Shown here piece after piece: positions 1 to 9,530 of a stretch of DNA of 64,000 nt. Each line of letters opens with the position of its first letter. Within the stretch, counting starts at the first letter, position 1. This DNA is from Leclercia adecarboxylata (GTDB lineage: Bacteria; Pseudomonadota; Gammaproteobacteria; Enterobacterales; Enterobacteriaceae), in contig NZ_CP040889.1 of the NCBI RefSeq assembly GCF_006171285.1, forward strand, positions 3,658,001-3,722,000, written 5' to 3'. The notes under the pieces were generated by a model, which was given only the letters and a program-made list of their open reading frames with translations, was not told the origin of the DNA and searched no databases. Position numbers and translations under genes: made by a program.

Positions 1-1
1 A

Positions 2-295
2 ATCGATGCCGGGGCCGATAATTTACATCTCGACGATTATTTAGTGCTGAAGCCTTATATCGAAAAGGGTCAGCTCGAGGGCTATCAAATAAAGCCCAAA
101 AATGCCTCCTCCTTTTTTAGCCATAGCGGGCTGGAAAAGGGCGATGTGGTAGTGAAAGTGAACGCCGTCGATATGACGCGCGCGGAGCAGGCGAAAAGTA
201 TTATCGCCAGCTGGTCGAAAATGAGAGAAGCGGAAGTCGTAGTCAGACGCCACGCTCACCTTGAAAATATTCGGGTTAATGTTTTAACCAATTAA
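2..295 (+). CDS. gspC: Type II secretion protein GspC, C-terminal part (cut by window edge)
   Basis: Only the last 97 residues are visible; the 5' end lies outside the window. The frame runs open from base 2 and reads as a PDZ-type domain, with the stretch SHSGLEKGDVVVKVNAVDM typical of the GspC C-terminus. GspC is the inner-membrane clamp that contacts the secretin GspD in the periplasm and is thought to help select substrates. gspD starts 13 bases after the stop, in the usual operon order. The transmembrane and homology-region parts cannot be checked here. Confidence 0.88.
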   Translation: MDAGADNLHLDDYLVLKPYIEKGQLEGYQIKPKNASSFFSHSGLEKGDVVVKVNAVDMTRAEQAKSIIASWSKMREAEVVVRRHAHLENIRVNVLTN

Positions 296-308
296 CAAGT
301 GTAATGAG

Positions 309-2219
309 ATGAAGAAATTTCCCTGGGCATGTATTGCGCTGACAGCCGCCTCTTTTATTTCCAGTTCCGTGATGGCGGCGAACTTTAGCGCCAGTTTTAA
401 GAACACCGATATTCGCGAATTTATCGATACGGTAGGCCGTAACCTGAATAAAACGATCCTCGTCGATCCGTCCGTTCAGGGCAACGTCTCGGTGAAGACC
501 TATAACGTGCTGACGGAGGATGAGTATTATCAATTCTTCCTGAGCGTGCTGGATCTGTATGGCCTGTCGGTGATCCCGATGGATAACGGCATGGTGAAAG
601 TGGTGCGCTCCACGGTGGCGCGCACTGCGGGCGTACCGCTGGCGGACAGTAAACACCCCGGCAAAGGGGATGAGATCATCACCCGCGTGGTGCGGATGGA
701 AAACGTGCCGGTGCGTGAGCTGGCGCCGCTGCTGCGCCAGCTGAACGATGCCTCCGGCATTGGTAACGTGGTCCATTTTGAGCCCTCCAACGTGCTGCTG
801 CTGACCGGTAAAGCCTCGGTGGTGAACCGGCTGGTGGATCTGGTGGAGCGCGTGGATCGCTCCGGCATGCAGCGTCGCGAAATTGTCCCGCTGCGCTATG
901 CCTCGGCCAAAGAGCTCTCCGACATGTTGAATAACCTCAACAACGAAGAGCAGAAAGGCCAGAACGCGCCGCAGCTGGCGACGAAAGTGGTGGCCGATGA
1001 CGAGACCAACAGCCTGGTGATCAGCGGCTCGGAAGATGCCCGCTCGCGCACCCGCTCGCTGGTGAATCAGCTCGATCGCGAGCAGAACAACGAAGGCAAT
1101 ACCCGCGTCTTCTACCTGAAATATGCCAGCGCCAGCAAAGTGGTGCCGGTACTGACCGGGATTGGCGAGCAGCTGAAAGACAAAGCCCCGGCGGCGAAAA
1201 GCAAAACGGCGAGCACCAACAGCGATCTGAATATTACCGCCGACGAAGCCACCAACTCACTGGTGATCACCGCCCAGCCTAACGTGATGAACTCGCTGGA
1301 AAAAGTGATCGACAAGCTCGATATCCGCCGTCCGCAGGTGCTGGTGGAAGCGATCATTGCCGAAGTGCAGGACGGCAACGGCCTCGACCTGGGCGTGCAG
1401 TGGACCGGCAAACATGGCGGCGTGCAGTTTGGCGCCACCGGTATGCCAATCAGCCAGATCAAGAGCGGCGCCATCAAAGGGGCCAGCTTTACTGGCCTGG
1501 CGACCGGCTTCTTTAACGGTGACTTTGGCGCGCTTATGACCGCTCTTGCTACCGACGGTAAAAACGACATTCTCTCCACCCCGAGCGTGGTCACCCTGGA
1601 TAACAAAGAGGCGTCGTTTAACGTCGGTCAGGACGTGCCGGTGCTGTCCGGTTCCCAGACCACCAGCGGCGATAACGTCTTTAACTCGGTGGAGCGTAAA
1701 ACGGTCGGTACCAAGCTGAAAATCGTTCCCCAGATCAACGATGGCGACATCATTCATCTGAAGATCGAGCAGGAAGTCTCCAGCGTTGACGCCAGCGCGA
1801 CGGAAGACGCCAGCCTCGGTCCAACCTTCAACACCCGTACCATCAACAACGAAGTGATGGTGCACAGCGGGCAGACGGTGGTTCTCGGCGGATTAATGGA
1901 GAACGTCACCAAGCAGAACGTCTCGAAAGTGCCGCTGCTGGGGGATATCCCGCTGGTGGGACAGCTGTTCCGCTACACCTCACAGGATACGTCGAAACGT
2001 AACCTGATGGTCTTTATCCATACCACCGTCCTGCGTGACGACGACAGCTACAGCGCGTCGTCGAAAGAGAAATATGACCAGATCCGCGCGCGCCAACAGC
2101 AGCGTATGGAAGAGAAAAAGCTGGGCATTATTTCCAATAATGATAACGCGGTGCTGCCGGCCTACCCGTCTAAGGGCTCCGCCACCACGGCGGCCACCCG
2201 CAATCCGTTTAAAGAGTAA
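309..2219 (+). CDS. gspD: Type II secretion outer-membrane secretin GspD
   Basis: 636 residues, usual for the family (about 640-680). A signal peptide (residues 1 to about 23, ending SSSVMA) is followed by an N0 domain starting [20 protein letters not shown], then three N1-N3 repeats (each with a V(V/I)xLRYA- or FYLKYA-like strand), and a C-terminal secretin domain with [15 protein letters not shown] at about residues 545-560. The protein forms the multimeric outer-membrane channel through which folded substrates leave. The final residues (after about 590) are charged and low in complexity, as expected for the S domain that binds a pilotin. No pilotin gene is seen in this window. gspE follows 11 bases downstream. 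Confidence 0.97.
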   Translation: MKKFPWACIALTAASFISSSVMAANFSASFKNTDIREFIDTVGRNLNKTILVDPSVQGNVSVKTYNVLTEDEYYQFFLSVLDLYGLSVIPMDNGMVKVVRSTVARTAGVPLADSKHPGKGDEIITRVVRMENVPVRELAPLLRQLNDASGIGNVVHFEPSNVLLLTGKASVVNRLVDLVERVDRSGMQRREIVPLRYASAKELSDMLNNLNNEEQKGQNAPQLATKVVADDETNSLVISGSEDARSRTRSLVNQLDREQNNEGNTRVFYLKYASASKVVPVLTGIGEQLKDKAPAAKSKTASTNSDLNITADEATNSLVITAQPNVMNSLEKVIDKLDIRRPQVLVEAIIAEVQDGNGLDLGVQWTGKHGGVQFGATGMPISQIKSGAIKGASFTGLATGFFNGDFGALMTALATDGKNDILSTPSVVTLDNKEASFNVGQDVPVLSGSQTTSGDNVFNSVERKTVGTKLKIVPQINDGDIIHLKIEQEVSSVDASATEDASLGPTFNTRTINNEVMVHSGQTVVLGGLMENVTKQNVSKVPLLGDIPLVGQLFRYTSQDTSKRNLMVFIHTTVLRDDDSYSASSKEKYDQIRARQQQRMEEKKLGIISNNDNAVLPAYPSKGSATTAATRNPFKE

Positions 2220-2230
2220 GGGGGTGGCAG

Positions 2231-3709
2231 ATGGATGAACTCAGCAACGCCTTATGCACCAGCAGCTTTGCCAAGGATAACGGCGTCCTGTTTTATCAGG
2301 ATCAGGTCTATGTCCGGGACGATGCCCCGGCGTTTGCCCTGCTGGAGATGCGCCGGGTGCTGGCACGCTCCTTTACGCCGGTCATCCTGACGCCGGAGGC
2401 CTTTGACGAGATGCTGGCCAAAATCTGGCAGCAGAACAGCGGCGTCTCCCAGCAGCTGGTGGATGATATGGACGCCGATATCGATCTGATGGCGCTCACC
2501 GAGGAGATCCCCGACAACGAGGATCTGCTGGATAACGACGAAAACTCGCCGGTGATCCGCCTGATCAACGCCATTCTGGGCGAGGCGGTAAAAGAGGGCG
2601 CGTCGGATATTCATATCGAAACCTTCGAGCGCACGCTGAGCATCCGTTTTCGCGTCGACGGCGTGCTGCGCCCGGTGCTGCAACCGGCGCGTAAACTCGC
2701 GCCGCTGCTGGTGTCGCGCATCAAGGTGATGTCGAAGCTCGATATCGCCGAAAAACGCCTGCCGCAGGATGGGCGTATTTCGCTGCGTATCGGGCGTAAA
2801 GCCATCGACGTGCGTGTCTCCACGATTCCCTCGCAGTACGGCGAGCGGGTGGTGATGCGTCTGCTCGATAAAAGTAATCTTAAGCCGGACATTAACAAGC
2901 TGGGGCTGATAGACGAAGAGCTACAGCAGCTGAAGGGACTGATTGGCCGTCCGCACGGCATTATCCTGGTCACCGGCCCGACCGGTTCCGGGAAAAGTAC
3001 CACCCTGTACGCCATTCTGTCGGCGCTGAACGGGCATGAGCGCAATATCCTCACCGTTGAAGATCCGATCGAATATGAGCTGGAAGGGGTGGGGCAGACC
3101 CAGGTCAACCCGCGCGTGGACATGACCTTTGCCCGCGGGCTGCGCGCGATCCTGCGCCAGGACCCGGACGTGGTGATGATCGGTGAAATCCGTGACGGCG
3201 AAACCGCGCAAATTGCGGTGCAGGCCTCGCTCACCGGCCACCTGGTGATGTCCACGCTGCACACCAACAGCGCCGCAGGGGCCATTACCCGTCTGCGCGA
3301 CATGGGGCTGGAGTCATTTTTGATCGGTTCATCGTTGCTCGGTGTCATTGCCCAGCGTCTGGTGCGTCGGCTGTGCGTGCACTGCCGGACCACCAGTCCG
3401 CTGGACGCCAATGAGAAAGCGCTGTTCAGCTTTATGGACGCGCCGCCAAAAGCCATTTACCGCGCCGTGGGCTGCGAGCACTGCCGCCAGAGCGGGTATC
3501 AGGGTCGGGCCGGGATCCACGAGTTCCTGGTGGTAGACAGCACCATGCGCCGGGCGATTCATGAAGATAAAGATGAAATGGCCATCGAGACCGAGCTGTT
3601 CAGACAGGCCTACAGCCTGCGCGAAAACGGCCTGCTGAAGGTTATCTCCGGCGTCACCTCGCTGGAAGAGGTGATGCGCATCACCGCCGAGCGCGGGGGA
3701 GATGAATAA
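2231..3709 (+). CDS. gspE: Type II secretion ATPase GspE
   Basis: 492 residues. Cytoplasmic ATPase that powers pseudopilus assembly. Visible motifs: Walker [10 protein letters not shown] at about residue 249, Asp box ([11 protein letters not shown]), Walker B region [15 protein letters not shown], His box ([12 protein letters not shown]), and the CxxC...CxxC zinc module ([21 protein letters not shown]) near residue 380-425. The N-terminal region binds GspL. Its stop overlaps the gspF start as TAATG, which indicates translational coupling. Confidence 0.97.
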   Translation: MDELSNALCTSSFAKDNGVLFYQDQVYVRDDAPAFALLEMRRVLARSFTPVILTPEAFDEMLAKIWQQNSGVSQQLVDDMDADIDLMALTEEIPDNEDLLDNDENSPVIRLINAILGEAVKEGASDIHIETFERTLSIRFRVDGVLRPVLQPARKLAPLLVSRIKVMSKLDIAEKRLPQDGRISLRIGRKAIDVRVSTIPSQYGERVVMRLLDKSNLKPDINKLGLIDEELQQLKGLIGRPHGIILVTGPTGSGKSTTLYAILSALNGHERNILTVEDPIEYELEGVGQTQVNPRVDMTFARGLRAILRQDPDVVMIGEIRDGETAQIAVQASLTGHLVMSTLHTNSAAGAITRLRDMGLESFLIGSSLLGVIAQRLVRRLCVHCRTTSPLDANEKALFSFMDAPPKAIYRAVGCEHCRQSGYQGRAGIHEFLVVDSTMRRAIHEDKDEMAIETELFRQAYSLRENGLLKVISGVTSLEEVMRITAERGGDE

Positions 3710-4917
3710 TGGCGTGGTATGCGTGGACGGCCACCAGTGCGGCGGGAAAAACCCAGCGCGGCACCCTGCAGGCCGAGGGGCCAAAGCAGGTTCGCCAGAC
3801 CTTGCGCGAGCAAAAGCTGATGCCGGTGAGCATCACACCGACCCGGGAGCCCTCCACTGCCGGGAGCGCGCAGAAGGGGATCAAACTCTCCACCCCGGTG
3901 CTGTCGATGTTTACCCGCCAGCTGGCGACGCTGGTGAACGCCGCCCTGCCGCTGGAGAGCGCCCTGAAGGCGATTGCGAAGCAGTCGGAAGATAAAAAGC
4001 TGGCGGCGATGGTGAGCGAGATCCGCGACAAAGTGGTGGAAGGGCATACGCTGTTCGACGCCTTCAGCCAGTTTCCGCGCACCTTCGACAAACTCTACTG
4101 CACGCTGGTGATGGCCGGGGAGAAAACCGGTCATCTCGGCGACGTGCTGGAAAAACTGGCGGAGTACAACGAGCAGCGCCAGAAGATGAAAAGCAAGCTC
4201 AGCCAGGCGATGGTCTACCCCATCACCCTGACGGTGGTGGCGGTGGCGGTGATCTGCATCCTGCTGGTGGCGGTGGTACCGCAGGTGATCGAGCAGTTTA
4301 CCCATATGAAACAGCAGCTGCCGATCACCACCCGCACGCTGATCGCGGTGAGTGATTTTCTGCAGGCGTACGGCATCTACATTGGCGGCGGGCTTGTCGC
4401 CGGATTTATCGGCTTTAAAAGCTGGCTGAAGAACGCGAAAAATCGCTTTCTCTGGCACCGCTGGCTGGTTAACGCCTCGCCAATCAAAAAACTGGTGTGC
4501 GCCATCAACAGCGCGCGCTACATCCGCACCCTGAGCATCCTGCAGGCCAGCAGCGTGCCGCTGCTGGAGGGGATGTATATCGCCATGGACGGGATTGAAA
4601 ACCTCCATGCCCGTCAGGTGCTTGAGCAGGCGGCGGACACCGTGCGTCAGGGGGCATCGTTATATGCCGCGCTGGAGCAGGCGAAATTATTCCCGCCCAC
4701 CATGCTGTACATGATCGCCTCTGGCGAAGAGAGCGGCGAGCTGGGCAACCTGATGGACAGGGCAGCTGAAAACCAGGAGTCCGCATTACAGCATCGAATT
4801 ACCTTAACGCTGTCGGTATTCGAACCGGCGCTGGTGGTCTCAATGGCGACCATTGTTCTGTTTATTGTGATGTCAATATTACAACCGCTTCTGCAACTTA
4901 ATAATATGGTAGGTTAA
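3709..4917 (+). CDS. gspF: Type II secretion inner-membrane platform protein GspF
   Basis: 402 residues, the family's normal length. Two repeated GspF domains (about 70-195 and 270-395) each end in a hydrophobic membrane segment (VYPITLTVVAVAVICILLVA; FEPALVVSMATIVLFIVMSI), with a further segment near 220-240. The N-terminus [20 protein letters not shown] is a typical GspF/PilC opening. It anchors the GspE ATPase and GspL to the membrane. It starts on the last base of the gspE stop; gspG follows after two bases. Confidence 0.97.
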   Translation: MAWYAWTATSAAGKTQRGTLQAEGPKQVRQTLREQKLMPVSITPTREPSTAGSAQKGIKLSTPVLSMFTRQLATLVNAALPLESALKAIAKQSEDKKLAAMVSEIRDKVVEGHTLFDAFSQFPRTFDKLYCTLVMAGEKTGHLGDVLEKLAEYNEQRQKMKSKLSQAMVYPITLTVVAVAVICILLVAVVPQVIEQFTHMKQQLPITTRTLIAVSDFLQAYGIYIGGGLVAGFIGFKSWLKNAKNRFLWHRWLVNASPIKKLVCAINSARYIRTLSILQASSVPLLEGMYIAMDGIENLHARQVLEQAADTVRQGASLYAALEQAKLFPPTMLYMIASGEESGELGNLMDRAAENQESALQHRITLTLSVFEPALVVSMATIVLFIVMSILQPLLQLNNMVG

Positions 4918-4919
4918 TT

Positions 4920-5363
4920 ATGTCCATGAAACGAAAAAACCTGGCTCGCCAGGCGGGCTTTACTTTGCTCGAATTAATGGTGGTGATTGTTATTCTCGGC
5001 GTGCTGGCCAGTATGGTGGTACCCAATTTAATGGGGAATAAAGAGAAAGCCGATACCCAGAAAGCCACCAGCGATATTGTCGCCCTGGAAGGTTCGCTGG
5101 ATATGTACAAGCTGGATAACCACCGTTATCCCACCACGGAACAGGGCCTGCAGGCGCTGGTCACCAAACCTGAAATCGCGCCAATCCCGAACGGCTACCG
5201 CGCCGATGGCTATATTCGCCGTCTGCCGCAGGATCCCTGGGGCAGCGATTATATTCTGGTGAGCCCGGGCGAGCATGGCGCCATCGATGTATTTTCCGCA
5301 GGGCCGGATGGCGAAGCCAATACCGCAGACGATATTACCAACTGGTCATTTGATAAAAAATAA
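4920..5363 (+). CDS. gspG: Major pseudopilin GspG
   Basis: 147 residues. The prepilin cleavage motif is RQAGFTLLELMVVIVILGVL with Glu at +5 of the mature protein, so GspO would cut after Gly and N-methylate Phe. The C-terminal calcium-binding region typical of GspG (DPWGSDYILVSPGEHGAIDV, then GPDGEANTADDITNW) is present. GspG polymerises into the pseudopilus shaft that pushes substrate through GspD. Its stop overlaps the gspH start (TAATG). Confidence 0.97.
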   Translation: MSMKRKNLARQAGFTLLELMVVIVILGVLASMVVPNLMGNKEKADTQKATSDIVALEGSLDMYKLDNHRYPTTEQGLQALVTKPEIAPIPNGYRADGYIRRLPQDPWGSDYILVSPGEHGAIDVFSAGPDGEANTADDITNWSFDKK

Positions 5364-5848
5364 TGAACAGGCAACGCGGCTTTACCCTGCTGGAAATTAT
5401 TCTCGCGCTGGTGATATTTGCCAGTTGCGCCATGATGGTGGTTTCCACAATACCGTCGCGCAGCGGTGCGGATATATTTGGCCAGCAATTAAAAGCCGTT
5501 GTTGAATATGGTTCCGATCGCGCGGTAATGGACGGAAATATCCTGGGGCTGGTCATTACGACGGATAAATATCAGCTGATGACGCTGGAAGAAAAAAACG
5601 GCGAACACCGCTGGGTTCCGCTGGCGCAACGACGTATCAACACCGGGGGCGATTTCCCTGAGGAGATGCACGTTTCGCTCACCCCGCAGCGCCTGGCCGC
5701 GACCCCTGATGCCGAACCGCAGATCGTCTTTTTACCGGACGGCGAGATGAGCCGTTTCACCCTGACGTTACAGAGCGCCGATAAAGAGCACCACTTCCGG
5801 GTGGTGTCCCAGGGCGCGCCACCGGTTACGGTAGAAAACGATGGCTAA
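5363..5848 (+). CDS. gspH: Minor pseudopilin GspH
   Basis: 161 residues. Begins MNRQRGFTLLEIILALVIF, a type IV prepilin-like leader with Glu at +5 after the Gly cleavage site. The rest is the poorly conserved periplasmic beta domain expected of GspH, which links the tip complex to the GspG shaft. The gene overlaps gspI by 8 bases. The assignment as GspH rests on leader, length and operon position. Confidence 0.93.
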   Translation: MNRQRGFTLLEIILALVIFASCAMMVVSTIPSRSGADIFGQQLKAVVEYGSDRAVMDGNILGLVITTDKYQLMTLEEKNGEHRWVPLAQRRINTGGDFPEEMHVSLTPQRLAATPDAEPQIVFLPDGEMSRFTLTLQSADKEHHFRVVSQGAPPVTVENDG

Positions 5849-6221
5849 ACCTGATGCATCGCAGCGCGGCATGACGCTGCTGGAGGTGATGGTCGCCCTG
5901 GTGATCTTCTCCACCGCAGCGCTGGCGCTCATGAACTCGGTCTCCCTGAACGTGCGTTTTACTCACGGTCTTGCCGATACCCTACAGGCCAGCTGGGTCG
6001 CCGAGAATCAGCTCGCCGAAGCGCAGCTCACCAAAAGCGAGTTTCCCGATGCAGAGCAGAAGGGGACCGAACTGATGGGCGGGCGCAACTGGACCTGGCA
6101 CATGCAGCGGGTTAAAACCGCCGATAAGCGCTGGGCAGATGAGATCCTGGTCTATGCCGAAGGGGATGAGAGCCAGCCGGTTGTGGCGATGCGGGTTCTG
6201 CCGCCGGGAGAGGAAAAGTGA
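5841..6221 (+). CDS. gspI: Minor pseudopilin GspI
   Basis: 126 residues, normal for GspI. The leader QRGMTLLEVMVALVIFSTAA carries the Gly cleavage site and Glu +5. The segment WVAENQLAEAQL shortly after the hydrophobic helix is a recognisable GspI feature. GspI starts tip-complex assembly with GspJ and GspK. It overlaps gspH upstream by 8 bases and gspJ downstream by 4 (GTGA). Confidence 0.95.
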   Translation: MAKPDASQRGMTLLEVMVALVIFSTAALALMNSVSLNVRFTHGLADTLQASWVAENQLAEAQLTKSEFPDAEQKGTELMGGRNWTWHMQRVKTADKRWADEILVYAEGDESQPVVAMRVLPPGEEK

Positions 6222-6877
6222 AAAAACGGCAGAATCAGCGCGGGTTTACGCTGCTGGAGATCATGATTGCCCTGACCATTTTTGCGGTGATCAGCACGCT
6301 CGCCTGGCAGATCCTCGATGGCGCAATGCGCACCAGCAACGCCACCGATCGCAGCGCGACCCGGCTCAATCAGATCCAGCGCGCCTGGAGCCTGCTGGAG
6401 CGTGATTTTTTTCAGCTGCAGGCCCGGGCACCGCGCAATGAACCCGAGGTATTTCGCCAGGACGATAACGCGATTGAGCTGACCACCCTCAACGGCGTCA
6501 GCGGCAACGTTCAGTTAGAGCGGGTGCGCTGGCGCTTTGAAGATCACCGGCTGTGGCGTGACGTCTGGCCGACGATAGACAGCCCGGCGGGCGTCAAACC
6601 GGAAGAGGTGCCGATTGTCGCAGAGGTGAAATCCGTCCAGTGGAGGTTTTTCAGCGAATCATGGCAAAAGCGCTGGAGTGAAAGCGCGCATCAGCCGGAT
6701 GGCGTTGAGCTGACGCTGACCATGGAGAGCGGTGATACCTGGCGCTGGGTCTTTACCACCCCGGGCGACATGCCGCAGCCGCAGGTCGCCGTAAAAGAAG
6801 CAGAGAAACCAGAAGGCGCACCGCCCGAGGCCGCGCAGGAGCAGGCCGCAGAACCCGCGCCGGGGAGCCAGCCATGA
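6218..6877 (+). CDS. gspJ: Minor pseudopilin GspJ with Pro/Ala/Glu-rich tail
   Basis: 219 residues from a GTG start that overlaps the gspI stop (GTGA). Leader NQRGFTLLEIMIALTIFAVI with Gly/Phe cleavage site and Glu +5, followed by the WxxLxxDFxQ-type helix (RAWSLLERDFFQLQARAPRN) usual in GspJ. The last 35 or so residues, after the beta domain (about 185-219), are low-complexity and rich in Pro, Ala and Glu (EKPEGAPPEAAQEQAAEPAP), which looks like an extension beyond the ordinary fold. Part of the GspI-J-K tip complex. Confidence 0.94.
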   Translation: MKKRQNQRGFTLLEIMIALTIFAVISTLAWQILDGAMRTSNATDRSATRLNQIQRAWSLLERDFFQLQARAPRNEPEVFRQDDNAIELTTLNGVSGNVQLERVRWRFEDHRLWRDVWPTIDSPAGVKPEEVPIVAEVKSVQWRFFSESWQKRWSESAHQPDGVELTLTMESGDTWRWVFTTPGDMPQPQVAVKEAEKPEGAPPEAAQEQAAEPAPGSQP

Positions 6878-7887
6878 GTCAAAACACGCTGAAAAAGCAG
6901 CGGGGCGTCGCCCTGCTGGTGGTGCTGATCCTGCTGGTGCTGATGTCGGCGCTGGCATCGAAAATCAGCCAGCAGTTCAGCCGTAATCTGCAGAAAACTC
7001 ACTATCAGGTGAGTCAGCAGCAGCTGCGCTGGGCAATTCAGCGCCAGGAGCAGGCGGTGAAAGAGCGGTTGCAGACCGCCGCCAGCGGCGAGAATCCTCT
7101 GGAGCCGGACGGCGAATGGCATCAGCCCCTTGAGACACAGGGGGAGTTTTACACGGTGGTGAGCCAGGTTGAGGATGCCCAGGACTGCTTTAACGTCAAT
7201 AACCTGCTTACCGAGGAGAAGATGGCGAAAGAGCAGGCTGCGTCACCCTTGCCGGAGAAATCGTCTGAACAGCTGACGGTCGAGCAGCTGCTGGCCGACG
7301 CCGGACTGGATCAGACCACCGCGGAGCAGGTTTATCAGCAGCTGGTGGACTATCTGGATGGCGACAGCGTCACGGCGAAAGAGGCACAGGAGACCGACGC
7401 CTGGGCTGGCGTTCAGCCCGCGCGCCTACCGGCCAACCAGATGATGCGCAACATCAGTGAAATCAGGCTGCTGCCGGCATTCCCGGCGGCGGCCTATACC
7501 AAAGTCAGCGCGCTGCTGTGTGCCCTGCCGGACGCCAGCAGCAAAATTAACGTCAACACCCTCAAGCCGGAGCAGGCAAAGCTGCTGGCGGCGCTGTTTG
7601 CGGGAAAACTGACGGAGGATGACGCTACCCGGCTGCTCGCCGCACGCCCGGAGGCGGGGTGGGAAAACATGGAGGCCTTCAGCAAGGCGCTGGAGCAAAA
7701 CTTCCCGCAGCTGAAGGATGATTTAACTCAGGTTGCCGAACGGGTGGCCGTTAACAGTCGCTACTTCCGGGTCAACTACACCGGCAACACCGACGATTTA
7801 ACGCTGCGCGTGGTCAGCCAGCTTCAGGTCAACACTGAAGCGGGCGAGATCGTCACGTGGCAGCGTCGTTACCGAATGATTGAATAA
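6874..7887 (+). CDS. gspK: Pseudopilus tip protein GspK
   Basis: 337 residues, much longer than the other pseudopilins, as is normal for GspK. The leader KQRGVALLVVLILLVLMSAL lacks the Glu at +5 found in GspG-J, which is the family's hallmark for the tip subunit. A large alpha-helical domain follows, with the conserved DAQDCFNVNNL and INVNTLKPEQAKLLAALF segments. Overlaps gspJ by 4 bases (ATGA); gspL starts 15 bases downstream. Confidence 0.96.
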   Translation: MSQNTLKKQRGVALLVVLILLVLMSALASKISQQFSRNLQKTHYQVSQQQLRWAIQRQEQAVKERLQTAASGENPLEPDGEWHQPLETQGEFYTVVSQVEDAQDCFNVNNLLTEEKMAKEQAASPLPEKSSEQLTVEQLLADAGLDQTTAEQVYQQLVDYLDGDSVTAKEAQETDAWAGVQPARLPANQMMRNISEIRLLPAFPAAAYTKVSALLCALPDASSKINVNTLKPEQAKLLAALFAGKLTEDDATRLLAARPEAGWENMEAFSKALEQNFPQLKDDLTQVAERVAVNSRYFRVNYTGNTDDLTLRVVSQLQVNTEAGEIVTWQRRYRMIE

Positions 7888-7902
7888 CAAAAGCCGATAC
7901 CG

Positions 7903-9048
7903 ATGAAAAAGATACTTTTTATTCGTCCCGATAGCCGTGAGGACGGGACGATTGCGTGGTGCGAATCCGGAAGCCAGCAGGTGAATACGCTCAGCGGCAT
8001 GGCAGCGCTGGCGACCCTCGCAGACCATCCCCTGGCCTCGCGCGTCTGTCTGCTGCTGCCCGCCAGCGAGACGATCTTCCGCCACTTCTCCCTGCCAAAG
8101 AAAGGACTCGGCTCCCAGGCGACGCCGTTTTCGTGGATGGCGGAAGAGACGCTGATCGGTGACGTCGACGACCTGCACTGGACGGTGTTAAGCAAAAAAG
8201 GGTGTGAAGTGGACGCCGTTGCCATCGATGCCCGGCGCCTGCGCGGCTGGCTCGCCTGCTTTGAGCAGGCCGGGCTGAAGGTGGTCCAGGCGCTGCCTGA
8301 CGCCTGGCTGCTGCCGGTTGCGGACGGGGGAACCAGCCTGGTGTCGCTGGAAGATAGCTACTGGCTGCGCTTTGCCACCGGGGAGGCGTGCGAAGCCGAC
8401 GCCGCGCTGCTGCCGCTGCTGTTGCAGAAAACCGCGGGCGGGGAGGTGCGCTGTTATGGCGACGCCCCTGCCAGCGTCGCGGTGGATGAAACCCTGCCCT
8501 GGCAGCATCCGCTTGCGCTGATCCAGCCCCAGTGGCAGGGCTGTCGGGCCAACGTGCTGCACGGCGAGTTTAGCCCCAATGGTGCCCGGAACGGCACGCC
8601 CAAAGGGTTGAAAGGGGCGATGGTGGCGCTGGCGCTGCTCAGCGTCGGGCTGCTGCTGGGGCCGAGACTGGCGATGGCCCTGATGCTGGTGCAGCAGGAA
8701 AACCATCTCCAGCAGGAGATCGCCACGGTCTATCAGTACCATTTCCCCAGCCTGCGTCAGCAAACCAATATTAAGTATCACTTTGGTCAGAACCTGAAGA
8801 AGGTCAGTAAAGGCGTCTTCCTGCAGATGGACGACCTGAATACGGCGAAACAGCGCGTGCCGGGTATGGAAGTGAACCTGCTGGATTATGACAGCGCGCA
8901 AAACAGCTGGACGCTCAGCACCAGCAGCCAGGACAGCGCCTCGCTACAGGCGTTTATTTCACAGACCAGTGCGGATTTTGATTTCTCGCTCCAGCCGGTT
9001 TCAACGGCAGCGCCCTTTACCGCCATGATCACGGGGAAACATAAATGA
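7903..9048 (+). CDS. gspL: Type II secretion inner-membrane protein GspL
   Basis: 381 residues. The N-terminal actin-like cytoplasmic domain (about 1-225) binds the GspE ATPase; a single membrane segment lies near 227-250 (GAMVALALLSVGLLLGP), followed by a periplasmic ferredoxin-like domain. This is the standard GspL plan and length. The sequence itself is poorly conserved, so the call leans on topology and position between gspK and gspM. Overlaps gspM by 4 bases (ATGA). Confidence 0.92.
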   Translation: MKKILFIRPDSREDGTIAWCESGSQQVNTLSGMAALATLADHPLASRVCLLLPASETIFRHFSLPKKGLGSQATPFSWMAEETLIGDVDDLHWTVLSKKGCEVDAVAIDARRLRGWLACFEQAGLKVVQALPDAWLLPVADGGTSLVSLEDSYWLRFATGEACEADAALLPLLLQKTAGGEVRCYGDAPASVAVDETLPWQHPLALIQPQWQGCRANVLHGEFSPNGARNGTPKGLKGAMVALALLSVGLLLGPRLAMALMLVQQENHLQQEIATVYQYHFPSLRQQTNIKYHFGQNLKKVSKGVFLQMDDLNTAKQRVPGMEVNLLDYDSAQNSWTLSTSSQDSASLQAFISQTSADFDFSLQPVSTAAPFTAMITGKHK

Positions 9049-9530
9049 AAGCACGTGTCGCTCAATTCAAAGCGCGGTATCAAAATTATTCTGCCCGTGA
9101 AAAGCAGTTGATTAAATTCGGCGCCGCGGCGCTGTGTTGTGCCGTCGTCTATTACGGCGGCATGGTGCCGCTGGATAATATGATTAAAAATAGCCAGGCA
9201 ACGTTAAAGCGCCAGACAGAAACCCTGACCTGGATGCGCAGCGAAATAGATAAAAATCACCTCCAGGTGCAGCAATTAAAAACCGATAATCCGCGCAGCG
9301 TGGTAGAAAACAGCGCGCAGGAAATTAAGCTGCCGTTAAATGACGTGCGCCAGGAAGGGCAGGGATTATCATTTGTTGTACCCCGGGTGGATATTAATGA
9401 GCTGAAAAACTGGCTGCGTGAAATTAATGCCGCCGCGGGTATCCGGCTGGAGAAAATGAAGCTGACGCCTGTCGACCACCAGCGTGACGTTAAAGCGGAG
9501 ATCCAGCTTAGCTGGAAAAAAGCCTCATGA
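9045..9530 (+). CDS. gspM: Type II secretion inner-membrane protein GspM
   Basis: 161 residues. A short cytoplasmic N-terminus rich in basic residues (FKARYQNYSAREKQLIK) leads into one membrane segment (FGAAALCCAVVYYGGMV, about 25-43), then a coiled region and a small ferredoxin-like periplasmic domain. The YxxxSxREKxL opening is typical for GspM. GspM partners GspL and is thought to stabilise it. Overlaps gspO by 4 bases. Confidence 0.92.
   Translation: MKARVAQFKARYQNYSAREKQLIKFGAAALCCAVVYYGGMVPLDNMIKNSQATLKRQTETLTWMRSEIDKNHLQVQQLKTDNPRSVVENSAQEIKLPLNDVRQEGQGLSFVVPRVDINELKNWLREINAAAGIRLEKMKLTPVDHQRDVKAEIQLSWKKAS

Noticed and set aside
6874..6960. GspK lacks Glu at +5 of the prepilin motif, read as a defect
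   Set aside because: Absence of Glu +5 is the normal state of the GspK tip subunit.
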